64,000 bases of DNA, taken from the NCBI RefSeq assembly GCF_006539525.1, contig NZ_BJNE01000010.1:1-64000 (forward strand). The letters are read 5' to 3'. Position 1 is the stretch's first letter. The number at the start of each line of letters is the position of its first letter. Position numbers and translations under genes: made by a program. The notes beneath the pieces are model-generated. The model searched no databases. It worked only from the letters and a program-made list of their open reading frames with translations, and was not told the DNA's origin. This document shows, one piece after another, positions 38,142 through 46,942 of the stretch. This DNA is from Glutamicibacter nicotianae (GTDB lineage Bacteria; Actinomycetota; Actinomycetes; Actinomycetales; Micrococcaceae).

Positions 38142-38719
38142 AGTTTCACTCCTCATATCTTTCCTGATCTTGTCCCGGTGCCGGCGACCATCCTCGTCCA
38201 CAATGTTGAGGAGCGAAATTTCTGCTCCTTGAAGCTGGTTGCGGCCGCCGTGTGACTCGTCGAAATCGATAGATTTCTACTCAAAAATCCGGTCAAAAAC
38301 CGGCTTTGAGCGATGAAACGCTTAAGCGGACAATCGTTAAGTTTACCAAAAATTAGATTAATTCCCTGATCGAGAGGCTCTCTTGAGCCAATGCGGGCCC
38401 GGGCAGATAGCCAGATCGCGGACGTGCCGACCGCCGATTAGCCACGGAAGCATAGGGCAAACGGGCGATCGGCGAAGGCTCGGATCGAACTGCCCGAAAA
38501 ACTCAAACTGTGGCGAAGGACTCGGTCCGCCACGGGGTGGAAAACGGAGAATCTGAGCGAAAACTCTGTTTCTGAAGCCGTGGATCCAGGGGGGCAAGCA
38601 GGGGCTTCAGACGGCAAGAATCCCGTGAGCTGTTCATCCGCGCCCGGCACCGTCTCTGCCGGACGCAAAAATGCCCCAAGGTCGCCGGTAGGCAGCTTGG
38701 GGCATGAAGTCGAAGCAGG
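38142..38719. other. Intergenic region upstream of the MHS transporter
   Basis: About 580 bases with no supported gene. It contains a short hairpin CCGGT/ACCGG (38289-38293 with 38299-38303), followed on the minus strand by ATTTTTG, 150 bases before the transporter start. It also contains the terminator of the gene at 38720. The remaining reading frames look like shadows. Confidence 0.5.
38665..38705 (-). terminator. Terminator of the 94-residue hypothetical gene
   Basis: A 10-base-pair stem ATGCCCCAAG/CTTGGGGCAT (38671-38680 with 38696-38705), followed on the minus strand by TTTTTG. It lies just past the stop codon at 38720. Confidence 0.8.
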
Positions 38720-39004
38720 CTAGCCGCGTAGGCCGGCTGCAGCTTCGGTGTCGATCCTGAGGAATGAAGAGCCGATGGCAGCGAAAGCCCCCGGGATCAG
38801 GAGCATCCGGTGCTTCGGATTGTAGAAAATCTCTTCGAGAGGGGAAGCCAGGACCCTGCGGATCTTTTCCAGGAGCCGGTCATTCTCCAAGGACAGGCGT
38901 TCCTGCTTGGTTTCAATCACCACACGATCTTTGTCGATACTCACCGATGCGCTCATCCAGTCGTCATCGGGGGTACTGAGAGTCTCCGATTTAATCAGGG
39001 ACAC
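38720..39004 (-). CDS. Hypothetical protein
   Basis: About 94 residues, not recognised. The sequence is soluble and has a good charge balance (DKDRVVIETKQERLSLENDR, then EKIRRVLASPLEEIFYNPKH), with a short hydrophobic segment near the C-terminus. GTG 39004 was chosen as start because AAGGCGG lies about 12 bases upstream and the longer frame begins with implausible sequence. A matched terminator directly after the stop supports it being a real gene. Confidence 0.55.
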   Translation of the reverse strand: MSLIKSETLSTPDDDWMSASVSIDKDRVVIETKQERLSLENDRLLEKIRRVLASPLEEIFYNPKHRMLLIPGAFAAIGSSFLRIDTEAAAGLRG

Positions 39005-39166
39005 GGATATTACCGCCTTAGTCGTTCGTATCACCCGGACGAGGAGCCGCCCGGGTCCTAGCCCGACGAGCGCACAGTGTGTGGCGCAGCGCACAACGTC
39101 GGACATTTTGAATATACAGGGTTTTGCTGACAGCCGCCTGCTAAGACGGCGGATTTAATCAACCTG

Positions 39167-42100
39167 TTACTCAAGCAGTCCTCGGATGTCTTGGGCGGTC
39201 AAGGCCTTGGAGAATCCATCGGCCTCATCCATCACCGTCGAAATCAGCTTGCGCTTGCTTTCCTGCAGTGCCACAACCTTCTCCTCGATGGTGCCCTGGG
39301 AAATCATCCGGTACACCATCACCTGCCGAGTCTGGCCAATGCGGTGCGTGCGGTCGATCGCCTGGGCTTCAACGGCCGGGTTCCACCACGGATCCAGCAA
39401 GAAGCAATAGTCGGCTTCGGTGAGGTTCAGGCCGAAGCCGCCGGCCTTCAAGGAGATCAGGAAGAGCGGTGCTTCGCCTTCCTTGAACTGCTCGATGACC
39501 TTGGAACGGTTGCGGGTATTGCCATCGAGGTACACGAACCTCACGCCGCGCTCGGCCAGCTTGTCGGCCAGCACCTTCAGGTATGAGGTGAACTGGCTGA
39601 AGATCAGCGCGCGGTGGCCTTCGCCCACCACGTCATCGAGCTGGTCGAAGAGAGCTTCCAGCTTCGAGCCGGGGATATCCGACAGTTCCGGATCCACCAG
39701 GGACGGCTCAAGGGCCAGCATGCGCAGGTGCGTCAGCGACTGGAAAATGGTGAAGCGGTTGCGATCCAGGTCCTCCACCAGGTGCAGGATCTTCTGGCGT
39801 TCGCGATTCAAATGCGTGTCGTAGACATGCTGGTGCTCTTCGGACAGGCGCACCAGAATCTGCTGCTCCTGCTTGGCTGGAAGATCCAGCACCACCGATT
39901 CCTTCGTGCGGCGCAGCATGAACGGCTTGATCCGGCGCTGTAGCAAGGCGAGGGTTTCCTTGTCGCCCAAGACCTCGATGGGCCGGGCGAACTGGCGATT
40001 GAAGCGCGTGGTGTTCAGGAACAACGCCGGAGCAACCAGCGACAGCAAGGCACCGAGCTCGGACAGGTTGTTTTCCATCGGGGTACCGGTGACTGCCAAC
40101 TTGAAATTGGTCTGCAGGTTCACGGCGGTCCTGTGCGCTTTGGTGGATTTGTTCTTCACGAACTGCGCCTCGTCGAGGATCAGGCCGGCAAAGCGCTGGG
40201 CTTCGTAGATCTCGTCGTTCAGGCGCAGCAGGGTGTAGGTCGTGAGAATGACATCGTAGTCCTGAGCGAGTTCCTGAAGCTGCCGCGGTGACGGCAACGT
40301 GCCCTCGACGCTGACGACCCGCAGGGAAGGGGCGAACTTGTTGATTTCCATTTCCCAGTTGGACACCACCGAGCTCGGGGCAACCACCAGGAACGGCAGG
40401 CGGGTACGCTGGGCTGCCGGCAATTGGGCGCAGGCCTCGGGATCCGCCCAGAGCTTGTGGGCGTGGAGCATCAGGGCAATCGTCTGAAGGGTCTTGCCCA
40501 AGCCCATGTCATCGGCGAGGATGCCGCCGAATCCGCCCTCGTACAGGCGGGAAAGCCAGTGGAACCCCTCCACCTGGTAGGGACGCAATTGGGCATCCAG
40601 CGTGTTCGGAACCTGGGCATGGTGGGCCTCGGCGACCTTGAGCAGCGAACGCATGCGTGCGATGAACAGGTCAGCGCCGTCGATGCCTTCAGCCATCTCG
40701 TCCAGTTCTTCGAACATCGAGATCTGGAAGACCGTCAGCTTCAGGTCTCCCTCCTTCGGCTTGTCGTTCATCGCCTGGGCTTCGTCAACCAGCGCCTTGA
40801 GCTTGGCGAACATCGGGTGGTTCAGCGAGAACCAGGTGTTGTCCGGCAGACGGAGCTTCATCTGGCCATTGCTCATGGCCTCGACAATCTGCGAGAAGGG
40901 AACCTCATGGTCGCCTACGGTGATCAGCAAGCCGAGATCAAGCCAGTCGGTCCGTTCATGATTCACGGCATTGATCTTCAGCTGGGGGAGTTCACGCAGC
41001 TGGCAGAAGGTCGGCCGGGTGCCCTGCTCGACGAGCTGGACCTCCGGAAGGCGCTCCAGCGCGGGCAGGATCTCGGTGACGAAATCAATGGTGTCATCGC
41101 GTGCGTAGAACTTCGGCGACAGGTTGGGGTTGCCGGCTTCCTCATGCTCCAGGAACACCTCATGCACGGCGGCCTGGAGCAGTTCCTCGGCCTCCACGTC
41201 GTACACTTCCTGGTCGCTGGGGATCCCCGGGTAACGGATCTGGAAGTCCAGCGCGGCGGTATCGTTCGGTTCCTTGTTCTCGTTGAATTCGCGCTTGTAG
41301 ACCACGGTGGCGTGCACATAGGGAGGTTTCAGATCCGGCAGGACCAGCTCGTCGCTGACGCTGCGCAGCTCGAAACGGCGAGCCAGGCGAGGGTAGGAGG
41401 ATTCGAAGAAGTCGTTGATCTCCGGTGCGGGCACGGTGACCGGGCGGCGGTCGATATACCAGCGGCGGTGCGCGTCGGGAACCGGCTCGGTGCTTGGAGC
41501 CAGCCAGATTTCATCGGGCTGGGCCATTTGCGCATAGAAACCATGCTCGGCGATGACACCGCTGGGTGCCTCCGGATCAAGCACGAGATCCTGCCCGGCG
41601 ATGTGCAGGACACCGTCCAGCTGCAGCTGCTGCTCATCCAGGGAGGCCTGCATGCTGAAGCTGGCCGGATCAACGATCCGCACGCGCTGCTCGGAACGGG
41701 TGGTGATCAGCGCAATGCCCAGCTCGCCAGCCTGTTCGAGCAGCGGCCAGAGCAGCTCGGAAGCGTACTCGTCCAGGAACAGCCAGTCTTCGTCCACCTT
41801 GAACTGCAACTGGCTGTCGCTGCGGGCCATGGAGGCGAAGCGGGTGAACCAGTGGTGCTGTGCACGCAGCAGGTTCCAGCCGTAGGTCTTGAAGCCCAGG
41901 GTGGTCCAGCGCAGCTGGCCGCGCACCCAGCGGCCTTCAGCATTGCGGACCATGGGGCGCACGCCCAAGCGGAAGCGCTTGTTGCGGGTCGGGTGCGGGA
42001 TGGTCCCGGTCGGCATCCACTGCTGCTGCTGGGTGGCGTCCTTCGAATCGAAGAGCAGGAACTGCAGCGCCATCGGCACCACCGGATCGTGCTGCGAACC

Positions 42101-42514
42101 GAGCAGCCCGTCGGCCGGGCCCGGCTCGGACTCCTCGAACCATGAATCGATTTGCTTTGACCACACGGTGTCCGGCTTCTCTTCAGGGATCGGCAGTGGG
42201 CGAGGCTGGGAGGCGATCTTATTGGAGGTAATGGCCAAAGCCGCGATATGAGAGCAGATGCCTGGCGTGTCGCAGGTGCACTCGCAGGATTCGATCTTCC
42301 ACTCGCCACCCTCCAAGCGGACCTGGATCATCGGAGAGTATTCTTCGCCGGAATCGGTGACTGTGCCCTCGATCTGCCTGATGCTTTCATCGAATTCCAC
42401 GTCAACCACGGAATTTGCTTCTGCGGCCAGGTTCTTTCCATAGAAGAAAGGAACGTTGCCCAGAAAAGCCAGTAAATGGCGGGCGTCAATGGTTGGTGGA
42501 ACAGATTCAGTCAT
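39167..42514 (-). CDS. SNF2-family DEAD/DEAH-like helicase with SWIM zinc finger
   Basis: A 1115-residue ATPase. A SWIM zinc finger (CECTCDTPGICSHIAA, near residue 80) precedes a long uncharacterised middle region. The Swi2/Snf2 core follows, with Walker A ADDMGLGKTLQ near residue 670, Walker B LILDEAQFVKN near 780, the VTGTPMENNLSELGALLSL segment, and helicase motifs V/VI (SLKAGGFGLNLTEADYCFLLDPWWN, IDRTHRIGQTRQV) near the C-terminus. The family remodels or translocates along DNA; the specific role is unknown. A GAGAGG lies only a base or two before ATG, so the exact start is uncertain. Confidence 0.9.
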   Translation of the reverse strand: MTESVPPTIDARHLLAFLGNVPFFYGKNLAAEANSVVDVEFDESIRQIEGTVTDSGEEYSPMIQVRLEGGEWKIESCECTCDTPGICSHIAALAITSNKIASQPRPLPIPEEKPDTVWSKQIDSWFEESEPGPADGLLGSQHDPVVPMALQFLLFDSKDATQQQQWMPTGTIPHPTRNKRFRLGVRPMVRNAEGRWVRGQLRWTTLGFKTYGWNLLRAQHHWFTRFASMARSDSQLQFKVDEDWLFLDEYASELLWPLLEQAGELGIALITTRSEQRVRIVDPASFSMQASLDEQQLQLDGVLHIAGQDLVLDPEAPSGVIAEHGFYAQMAQPDEIWLAPSTEPVPDAHRRWYIDRRPVTVPAPEINDFFESSYPRLARRFELRSVSDELVLPDLKPPYVHATVVYKREFNENKEPNDTAALDFQIRYPGIPSDQEVYDVEAEELLQAAVHEVFLEHEEAGNPNLSPKFYARDDTIDFVTEILPALERLPEVQLVEQGTRPTFCQLRELPQLKINAVNHERTDWLDLGLLITVGDHEVPFSQIVEAMSNGQMKLRLPDNTWFSLNHPMFAKLKALVDEAQAMNDKPKEGDLKLTVFQISMFEELDEMAEGIDGADLFIARMRSLLKVAEAHHAQVPNTLDAQLRPYQVEGFHWLSRLYEGGFGGILADDMGLGKTLQTIALMLHAHKLWADPEACAQLPAAQRTRLPFLVVAPSSVVSNWEMEINKFAPSLRVVSVEGTLPSPRQLQELAQDYDVILTTYTLLRLNDEIYEAQRFAGLILDEAQFVKNKSTKAHRTAVNLQTNFKLAVTGTPMENNLSELGALLSLVAPALFLNTTRFNRQFARPIEVLGDKETLALLQRRIKPFMLRRTKESVVLDLPAKQEQQILVRLSEEHQHVYDTHLNRERQKILHLVEDLDRNRFTIFQSLTHLRMLALEPSLVDPELSDIPGSKLEALFDQLDDVVGEGHRALIFSQFTSYLKVLADKLAERGVRFVYLDGNTRNRSKVIEQFKEGEAPLFLISLKAGGFGLNLTEADYCFLLDPWWNPAVEAQAIDRTHRIGQTRQVMVYRMISQGTIEEKVVALQESKRKLISTVMDEADGFSKALTAQDIRGLLE

Positions 42515-42600
42515 CCTCTCATCGTTTCACGTTCCGGGCCGTCGCGAAAGTTGAAGGGCCCTTCTGTGAATAATCACTATCCATGACGTAGCGTTGACGC

Positions 42601-43791
42601 ATGTCCCACGTGTGGCCCTACCTTCCAGCCCGAGCAGTGAACATCACCTCGCTCGTCGAATTCGACCGTCTCGCCGCTGAAGCGCTGGTTTCCCACCATG
42701 CCCACGGAAAAGGCTGGCGCGTGCACCGCGTGGATCTGCGCGAACGGGATACCGTGCTGAAATCGCTGGATCTTTCCGAAGCGCTGTTCATCGATTGCCA
42801 GTTTTCCGGCCAAGGCCAGCAGATCGTTCAGGCGACGGGCGGGCTGTGCATGAGCTCGGGGGCGCAGCTGCCGTTCGAGACCGGCGCCCGCGGCTTGTAC
42901 ACGGCAGAAGAGCTGTACTCGGGGATCTGGACGCAGACCTACCAGCAGGTGCCCGATGCCAAAATATATGCGTACTCCCAGCAGCATGCGGCGGCGAATG
43001 CCGACAGCGATCACAGTGCGCTGGCCACGACCCTGCACGATCACCACATTGGCCAGGCGCTGGTCTCGGAGGTGTATGAGGGTAAGTTCAAGGACACTCC
43101 GATCATCGGGGTGATGGGCGGGCATGCGATGAACCGGGGCACCACGCAGTACGCGCAGGCCTTGGAGCTCGGGCGCATGATTACCCGTGCTGGCTACGCG
43201 GTGGCCACCGGGGGAGGGCCAGGAGCCATGGAAGCGGCCAATGCCGGTGCGTGGCTGGCCGACTATGGGGCAGATGAGATTGCGACGGCCTTGCAGATGC
43301 TTGCCGAAGCGCCTGATGCGATCCATCAGCGCACCGGCTGGGCGAGAACCGCCCTGATGGTGAAGGAGCGTTTCCCCAGCCATCGGCAGTCGCTGGGCGT
43401 GCCGACCTGGTTCTACGGGCATGAGCCGCCGAATCTGTTTGCCACCCAGATCGCCAAGTTCTTCACCAATTCCATTCGCGAGGCGATCCTGCTGGAGCAG
43501 TCCAACGGCGGGCTGGTCGTGCTGCCCGGGGCGGCCGGCACGGTCCAGGAAATCTTCCAGGATGCCTGCGAGAACTACTACGCCATCGGTGCCCGCGTGG
43601 TGCCGATGGTGCTGGTCGGCCGCGACTACTGGAGAAATGACCTTCCGGCGTGGCCGCTGCTCCAGGCCCTGGCCAAGGAGCGCGTGATGGAGCAGAAGAT
43701 CGCCCTGGTGGACACCGCCGAGGAAGCACTGGCGTTTATCCAGTCCATGGAAACCCTGCGGCGGCGCACCCGGCCGGCAAAGGACAACTAG
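42601..43791 (+). CDS. LOG family / Rossmann-fold nucleotide-binding protein
   Basis: A 396-residue protein with a lysine-decarboxylase-like (LOG) domain in the C-terminal two-thirds. GVMGGHAMNRGT opens the nucleotide fold near 161, ATGGGPGAMEAANAG follows at about 201-215, and the motif LPGAAGTVQEIFQ is near 306-318, with the expected Gly and Glu residues. LOG enzymes release free cytokinin-type bases or cleave nucleotide monophosphates; the role here is unknown. The N-terminal 150 residues are a separate unrecognised domain. Divergent from the SNF2 gene. Confidence 0.82.
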   Translation: MSHVWPYLPARAVNITSLVEFDRLAAEALVSHHAHGKGWRVHRVDLRERDTVLKSLDLSEALFIDCQFSGQGQQIVQATGGLCMSSGAQLPFETGARGLYTAEELYSGIWTQTYQQVPDAKIYAYSQQHAAANADSDHSALATTLHDHHIGQALVSEVYEGKFKDTPIIGVMGGHAMNRGTTQYAQALELGRMITRAGYAVATGGGPGAMEAANAGAWLADYGADEIATALQMLAEAPDAIHQRTGWARTALMVKERFPSHRQSLGVPTWFYGHEPPNLFATQIAKFFTNSIREAILLEQSNGGLVVLPGAAGTVQEIFQDACENYYAIGARVVPMVLVGRDYWRNDLPAWPLLQALAKERVMEQKIALVDTAEEALAFIQSMETLRRRTRPAKDN

Positions 43792-43797
43792 TCCGGG

Positions 43798-43845
43798 GCA
43801 TCGAAAATGCCGGGACAGCCGAAGCTGTCCCGGCATTTTCGATGC
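43798..43845. terminator. Bidirectional terminator between LOG-like and MbfA-like genes
   Basis: A perfect 22-base-pair stem (43798-43819 with 43824-43845) with a CGAA loop. It carries AAAA/TTTT within the stem and serves the two convergent genes. Confidence 0.88.
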
Positions 43846-43856
43846 CAAGCGGAGTA

Positions 43857-44960
43857 TTAGCTGACGCTGACGTCGAAGATCAGGCCCAGGCAGTAGGTGA
43901 CGGCCGCCGCGCCCCAGCCGATGGCCAGCTGGCGCAAGCCGCGCTTGAATGGGGAGGCTCCGGAGAGCAGGCCCACGATGCCGCCGGTGATCATCAGGGC
44001 GATGCCCACCAGCACCACCGACACGATGATCGCGGCCAGCCCGGAGAGGCCGAAGATGTAGGGCAGGATCGGCACCACCGCGCCGGAAGCGAAGAGCAGG
44101 AATGAGGTGGTGGCCGCCCCGGTGGCCGAGCCCAGCTCCTGGTGCTCCTTCTCGAGCTCCTCGCCGCGGCCTTCCGGGTTCAGCGAGAAATCAGGGTTGC
44201 AGTCGCAGGTGAACAGGCCCATGCGTTCGGCGGCCCGGTGCTCGGCGTCCTCGTCGCTCATGCCGCGGGCCTTGTAGATCAGCACCAGCTCGTTGGCGTC
44301 CAGATCCAGGTTCGGGGCTGCGGTCAGCGTGACCTGGGTGGGCCGCGAGGCGGTCAGCAGCTCGCGCTGGGAACGCACCGAAACGTATTCGCCGGCCGCC
44401 ATGGACAGCGCTCCGGCCAGCAAGCCGGCAATGCCGGAGAACAGCACGAAGGCCGAAGAAACGCCGGTGGCGCCGATGCCCATGATCAATGCCAGGTTGG
44501 ATACCAGCCCGTCGTTGGCGCCGAAGACCGCGGCGCGGAAGTTGCCCGACAGCCGTGCGCGTCCTGCCGTGGCCAGGGCCCGGACGACTTCCTCGTGGAC
44601 CTGCTCGTCGGCAGCCATCTGCGCGGTGGCGTCCTTGTCATTGCGGTAGGGGGAGCTGCTCTCGGAGCGCTGGGCCATGGCCAGCACGAACACCGACCCG
44701 AAGTGCAGGGCGAGGAAGCGCAGCATGGTGCGGCGCAGCGAGGGGCTGACTTCCTTGGCATGCTCGCCGAGCAGCGTGCGCCAGTGGGATTCATGGCGTG
44801 CTTCGGCTTCGGCCAGGCCCAGCAGGATTTGCCGTTCCTGCCCGGTCTTCTTTTCCGCCAGGGCCCGGTAGATGGCGCCCTCGGCGACTTCATCGGCGAG
44901 ATACTTGCGCCATCGCTGGATCTGCGCTTTGGTCGGTTCGGCGGTTGGGTGCTGTGGCAT
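43857..44960 (-). CDS. Ferritin-like/VIT1 fusion Fe/Mn transporter (MbfA-type)
   Basis: A 367-residue protein. The N-terminal ~130 residues form a rubrerythrin/ferritin-like helical bundle with Glu/His ligand pairs (EVAEGAIYRALAE, EAEARHESHW, ADEQVHEEVV). The C-terminal ~220 residues form a VIT1/CCC1 transporter with GANDGLVSNLALIMG and MAAGEYVSVRSQ, plus the cysteine-containing loop FTCDCNPDF. Membrane-bound ferritin MbfA of this architecture exports iron in other bacteria. ATG 44960 was chosen because AGGAG lies about 11 bases upstream, though ATG 44996 is also possible. Substrate (Fe or Mn) and direction are inferred. Confidence 0.88.
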   Translation of the reverse strand: MPQHPTAEPTKAQIQRWRKYLADEVAEGAIYRALAEKKTGQERQILLGLAEAEARHESHWRTLLGEHAKEVSPSLRRTMLRFLALHFGSVFVLAMAQRSESSSPYRNDKDATAQMAADEQVHEEVVRALATAGRARLSGNFRAAVFGANDGLVSNLALIMGIGATGVSSAFVLFSGIAGLLAGALSMAAGEYVSVRSQRELLTASRPTQVTLTAAPNLDLDANELVLIYKARGMSDEDAEHRAAERMGLFTCDCNPDFSLNPEGRGEELEKEHQELGSATGAATTSFLLFASGAVVPILPYIFGLSGLAAIIVSVVLVGIALMITGGIVGLLSGASPFKRGLRQLAIGWGAAAVTYCLGLIFDVSVS

Positions 44961-45014
44961 CTCGAAAAGGCTCTCCTGGAACGTGGAGTTTCCCATGGAA
45001 ACCCGTGGATCGGC

Positions 45015-45344
45015 TCAGCTTTCCACTTTAGCCAGCGCCCCTGGACTTGGGAATTTGGCAAGGCTAAATGCATGGCGCCTGCCTGCCGGATTCCCTGCTT
45101 CCGGCACCACCAGCAGCAATTCGGAGGTGTCCGGGTCGAAGGCCGGACGGCGGGAGCAGCGGGCGATGAGGCGTTCGAGCCTGAGCGGGTCCGCAACGTA
45201 GCGGGTGCACCAGCGGCCCCCGGCGGTGAACTGCACCTGGCCGGTCTGGCGGTCGATGATGGGAAGAATCGGGATAGCCATGGATATCAACTCTCTGGCG
45301 AGCTCTTGCCCGTGCACCAGTTGATGCGCGGACCGCTTCTTCAT
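45015..45344 (-). CDS. Hypothetical protein
   Basis: About 109 residues, not recognised. The central part (PILPIIDRQTGQVQFTAGGR, then WCTRYVADPLRLERLIARCS) reads as a small folded domain, with an Arg/Pro-rich tail. A shorter start at ATG 45281 (87 residues), with GAGAG upstream, is equally plausible. The upstream part of the longer open frame has no coding character. No operon partner is evident. Confidence 0.5.
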   Translation of the reverse strand: MKKRSAHQLVHGQELARELISMAIPILPIIDRQTGQVQFTAGGRWCTRYVADPLRLERLIARCSRRPAFDPDTSELLLVVPEAGNPAGRRHAFSLAKFPSPGALAKVES

Positions 45345-45477
45345 CCGAACCACCCATGAACTTGGGGTTGGTGCGCGGCCAGTCGGAGCTTGGCGCCGCG
45401 TCTCGTGAAGCAACAATTCCGAGCGTACCGCCGCATGCGGCGCCAGATGAAGCCGTACTGCGTAATATGACTTCCGG

Positions 45478-46065
45478 TCAGTTCTCCGGGGCCAGGGAAT
45501 CGGCCAGCTGCTGCAGCTTCTGGCGGTGTTCAGCCCACTGCGCCGTGGTGTAGCCGGGCAGCAAATCCAGCGTCGCGGTCCAGCCGGCACGGCCGTCGAG
45601 CTGCTCGCGGATTATATCCAGCTGCCCTGCATGCCGGGAGGTCTCGGCCAAGGCATGGATGAGCAGATGATCCAAGGTGGTATGCCCGGCCGGCCCCCAC
45701 CACGGGACGTGCACTGCAGAATCCAGGGCCAAGGCGGCGATGCCTTCGTCCGCGAAGGCGATGGCCTTGCGGTACAGGCCGATCAGCTGCTGCCCGTCCA
45801 TGTCCGCGGGCGGAAGGAAATCAGCGTCGGGATCATGAGGCGAGATGAACTCGCGGACATAGGCGTCGTTGGCCTCGCGCTGCAGGCAGGTGCCGAAATA
45901 CTCGTATTCGTTGATCACCAGATGGTGCAGCACGCCCAGGATATGGGTGCCGGTAGGGGTGAGCGGGGTGCGGGCCAGCTGCTCGGCCAGGCCCTCGGCC
46001 TTGAAGATCGCATTCTCGCGCGCCTCATTCAGGTACCCGCAGAGCTTGTCCTTGGTGCTGTCCAT
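45478..46065 (-). CDS. DinB / DUF664 family protein
   Basis: A 195-residue four-helix-bundle protein of the DinB superfamily. LGVLHHLVINEYEYFG and LIHALAETSRHAGQLDIIREQLDG hold the likely metal-binding His residues. Family members include mycothiol- or bacillithiol-dependent enzymes and uncharacterised stress proteins. In a mycothiol-producing actinobacterium a thiol-transferase-like role is plausible, but it is not shown. Ends at its own stop 134 bases before the hypothetical gene's start. Confidence 0.8.
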   Translation of the reverse strand: MDSTKDKLCGYLNEARENAIFKAEGLAEQLARTPLTPTGTHILGVLHHLVINEYEYFGTCLQREANDAYVREFISPHDPDADFLPPADMDGQQLIGLYRKAIAFADEGIAALALDSAVHVPWWGPAGHTTLDHLLIHALAETSRHAGQLDIIREQLDGRAGWTATLDLLPGYTTAQWAEHRQKLQQLADSLAPEN

Positions 46066-46113
46066 GGACAGAGTCTAATGATCGCGGCCGGCCCGCGGTA
46101 GGGGACACCGCGT

Positions 46114-46130
46114 GTTTACCATTGGTAAAC
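46114..46130 (+). promoter_or_regulatory. 17-base palindrome, probable operator of XRE-cupin regulator
   Basis: A perfect inverted repeat GTTTACC-ATT-GGTAAAC, 72 bases upstream of the XRE-cupin start and 49 bases from the divergent DinB-like start. It is a plausible autoregulatory site. Confidence 0.6.
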
Positions 46131-46201
46131 TTGCCTGCAGGCCGTGAAAACCCAGTGCTTGCGGCTGCAGCTGCCGCCCACGACGTCGATGGAGCAAAAC
46201 G

Positions 46202-46768
46202 ATGAAAACCCTGCCCGTTGAACCAACCGGTGCTGCGATCAACATCGGTGCGCGGCTGCGCGGGGTGCGGCAGACCCAGCGGATGACCATTGACCAGGTC
46301 GCCGAGCTCTCCGGGTTGACCAAGGGCTTCCTCTCGCGTGTGGAGCGCGACCTGACCAGCCCATCGGTGGCGACGCTGCTGCGCTTGTGCGAGGTGCTGG
46401 GCATCGAGGTCGGCACGCTTTTCGAGGTTCCGGAAACGAAGCTGGTGCGCCTGGACCAGGCACCCCGGGTTTCACTGGGTGGCGATGGGATCACCGAGCA
46501 GCTGGTGACGCCACGCAGCGAAAAGCGGCTGCAGATGATCCGCGCCGAGATTGCGCCGAGGGGCACTGGCGAAGCGGAACTGTATTCGATGGATTGCGAG
46601 CTGGAAGTGCTGCACGTGATCGCCGGAGAATTCATCCTGATCCTGCCCGACCAGCGGCTGGAGCTTCAAGCGGGCGACACCGTAACCTTCCCGGGGCGCG
46701 AGCCGCATAGCTGGGAGAACCCTTCCGATGAGCCGGCCGTGGTGACCTGGACGCTGATCCTCTCCTGA
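46202..46768 (+). CDS. XRE-family regulator with C-terminal cupin
   Basis: A 188-residue regulator. The N-terminal Xre helix-turn-helix spans about 17-72 (MTIDQVAELSGLTKGFLSRVERDLTSPSVATLLRL), and a cupin ligand domain spans 108-185 (EVLHVIAGEFILILPDQRLE, GDTVTFPGREPHSWENP). The HTH-cupin pairing is common in regulators of amine, amino-acid and antibiotic responses. The inducer is unknown. A palindrome lies upstream and an amino-acid permease gene downstream, so it may control the latter. Confidence 0.9.
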   Translation: MKTLPVEPTGAAINIGARLRGVRQTQRMTIDQVAELSGLTKGFLSRVERDLTSPSVATLLRLCEVLGIEVGTLFEVPETKLVRLDQAPRVSLGGDGITEQLVTPRSEKRLQMIRAEIAPRGTGEAELYSMDCELEVLHVIAGEFILILPDQRLELQAGDTVTFPGREPHSWENPSDEPAVVTWTLILS

Positions 46769-46784
46769 GCCCGGCCCCTGCGCC

Positions 46785-46868
46785 CGCTGCCGCGGCACGC
46801 TCGGCGCGATGCGGCTGCGCGTTCGCTGCCGCGGCACGCTCGGCGCGATGCGGCTGCGCGTTCGCTGG
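46785..46868. repeat. 39-base tandem repeat, two full copies
   Basis: Two adjacent 39-base units (46785-46823 and 46824-46862), apparently identical, then a partial third. The unit is GC-rich and carries several short inverted elements. It lies between the XRE-cupin gene and the next gene. Confidence 0.85.
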
Positions 46869-46942
46869 CGGGGTGGGCAACCGCGTATTCTAGGAACGAT
46901 GCGTTGTTCCGGGCGCTCGGAACAATTGGCGATGGGAGAGGC

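Noticed and set aside
46785-46868. CRISPR array candidate
   Set aside because: The copies are directly adjacent with no spacers, and only two full units are present.
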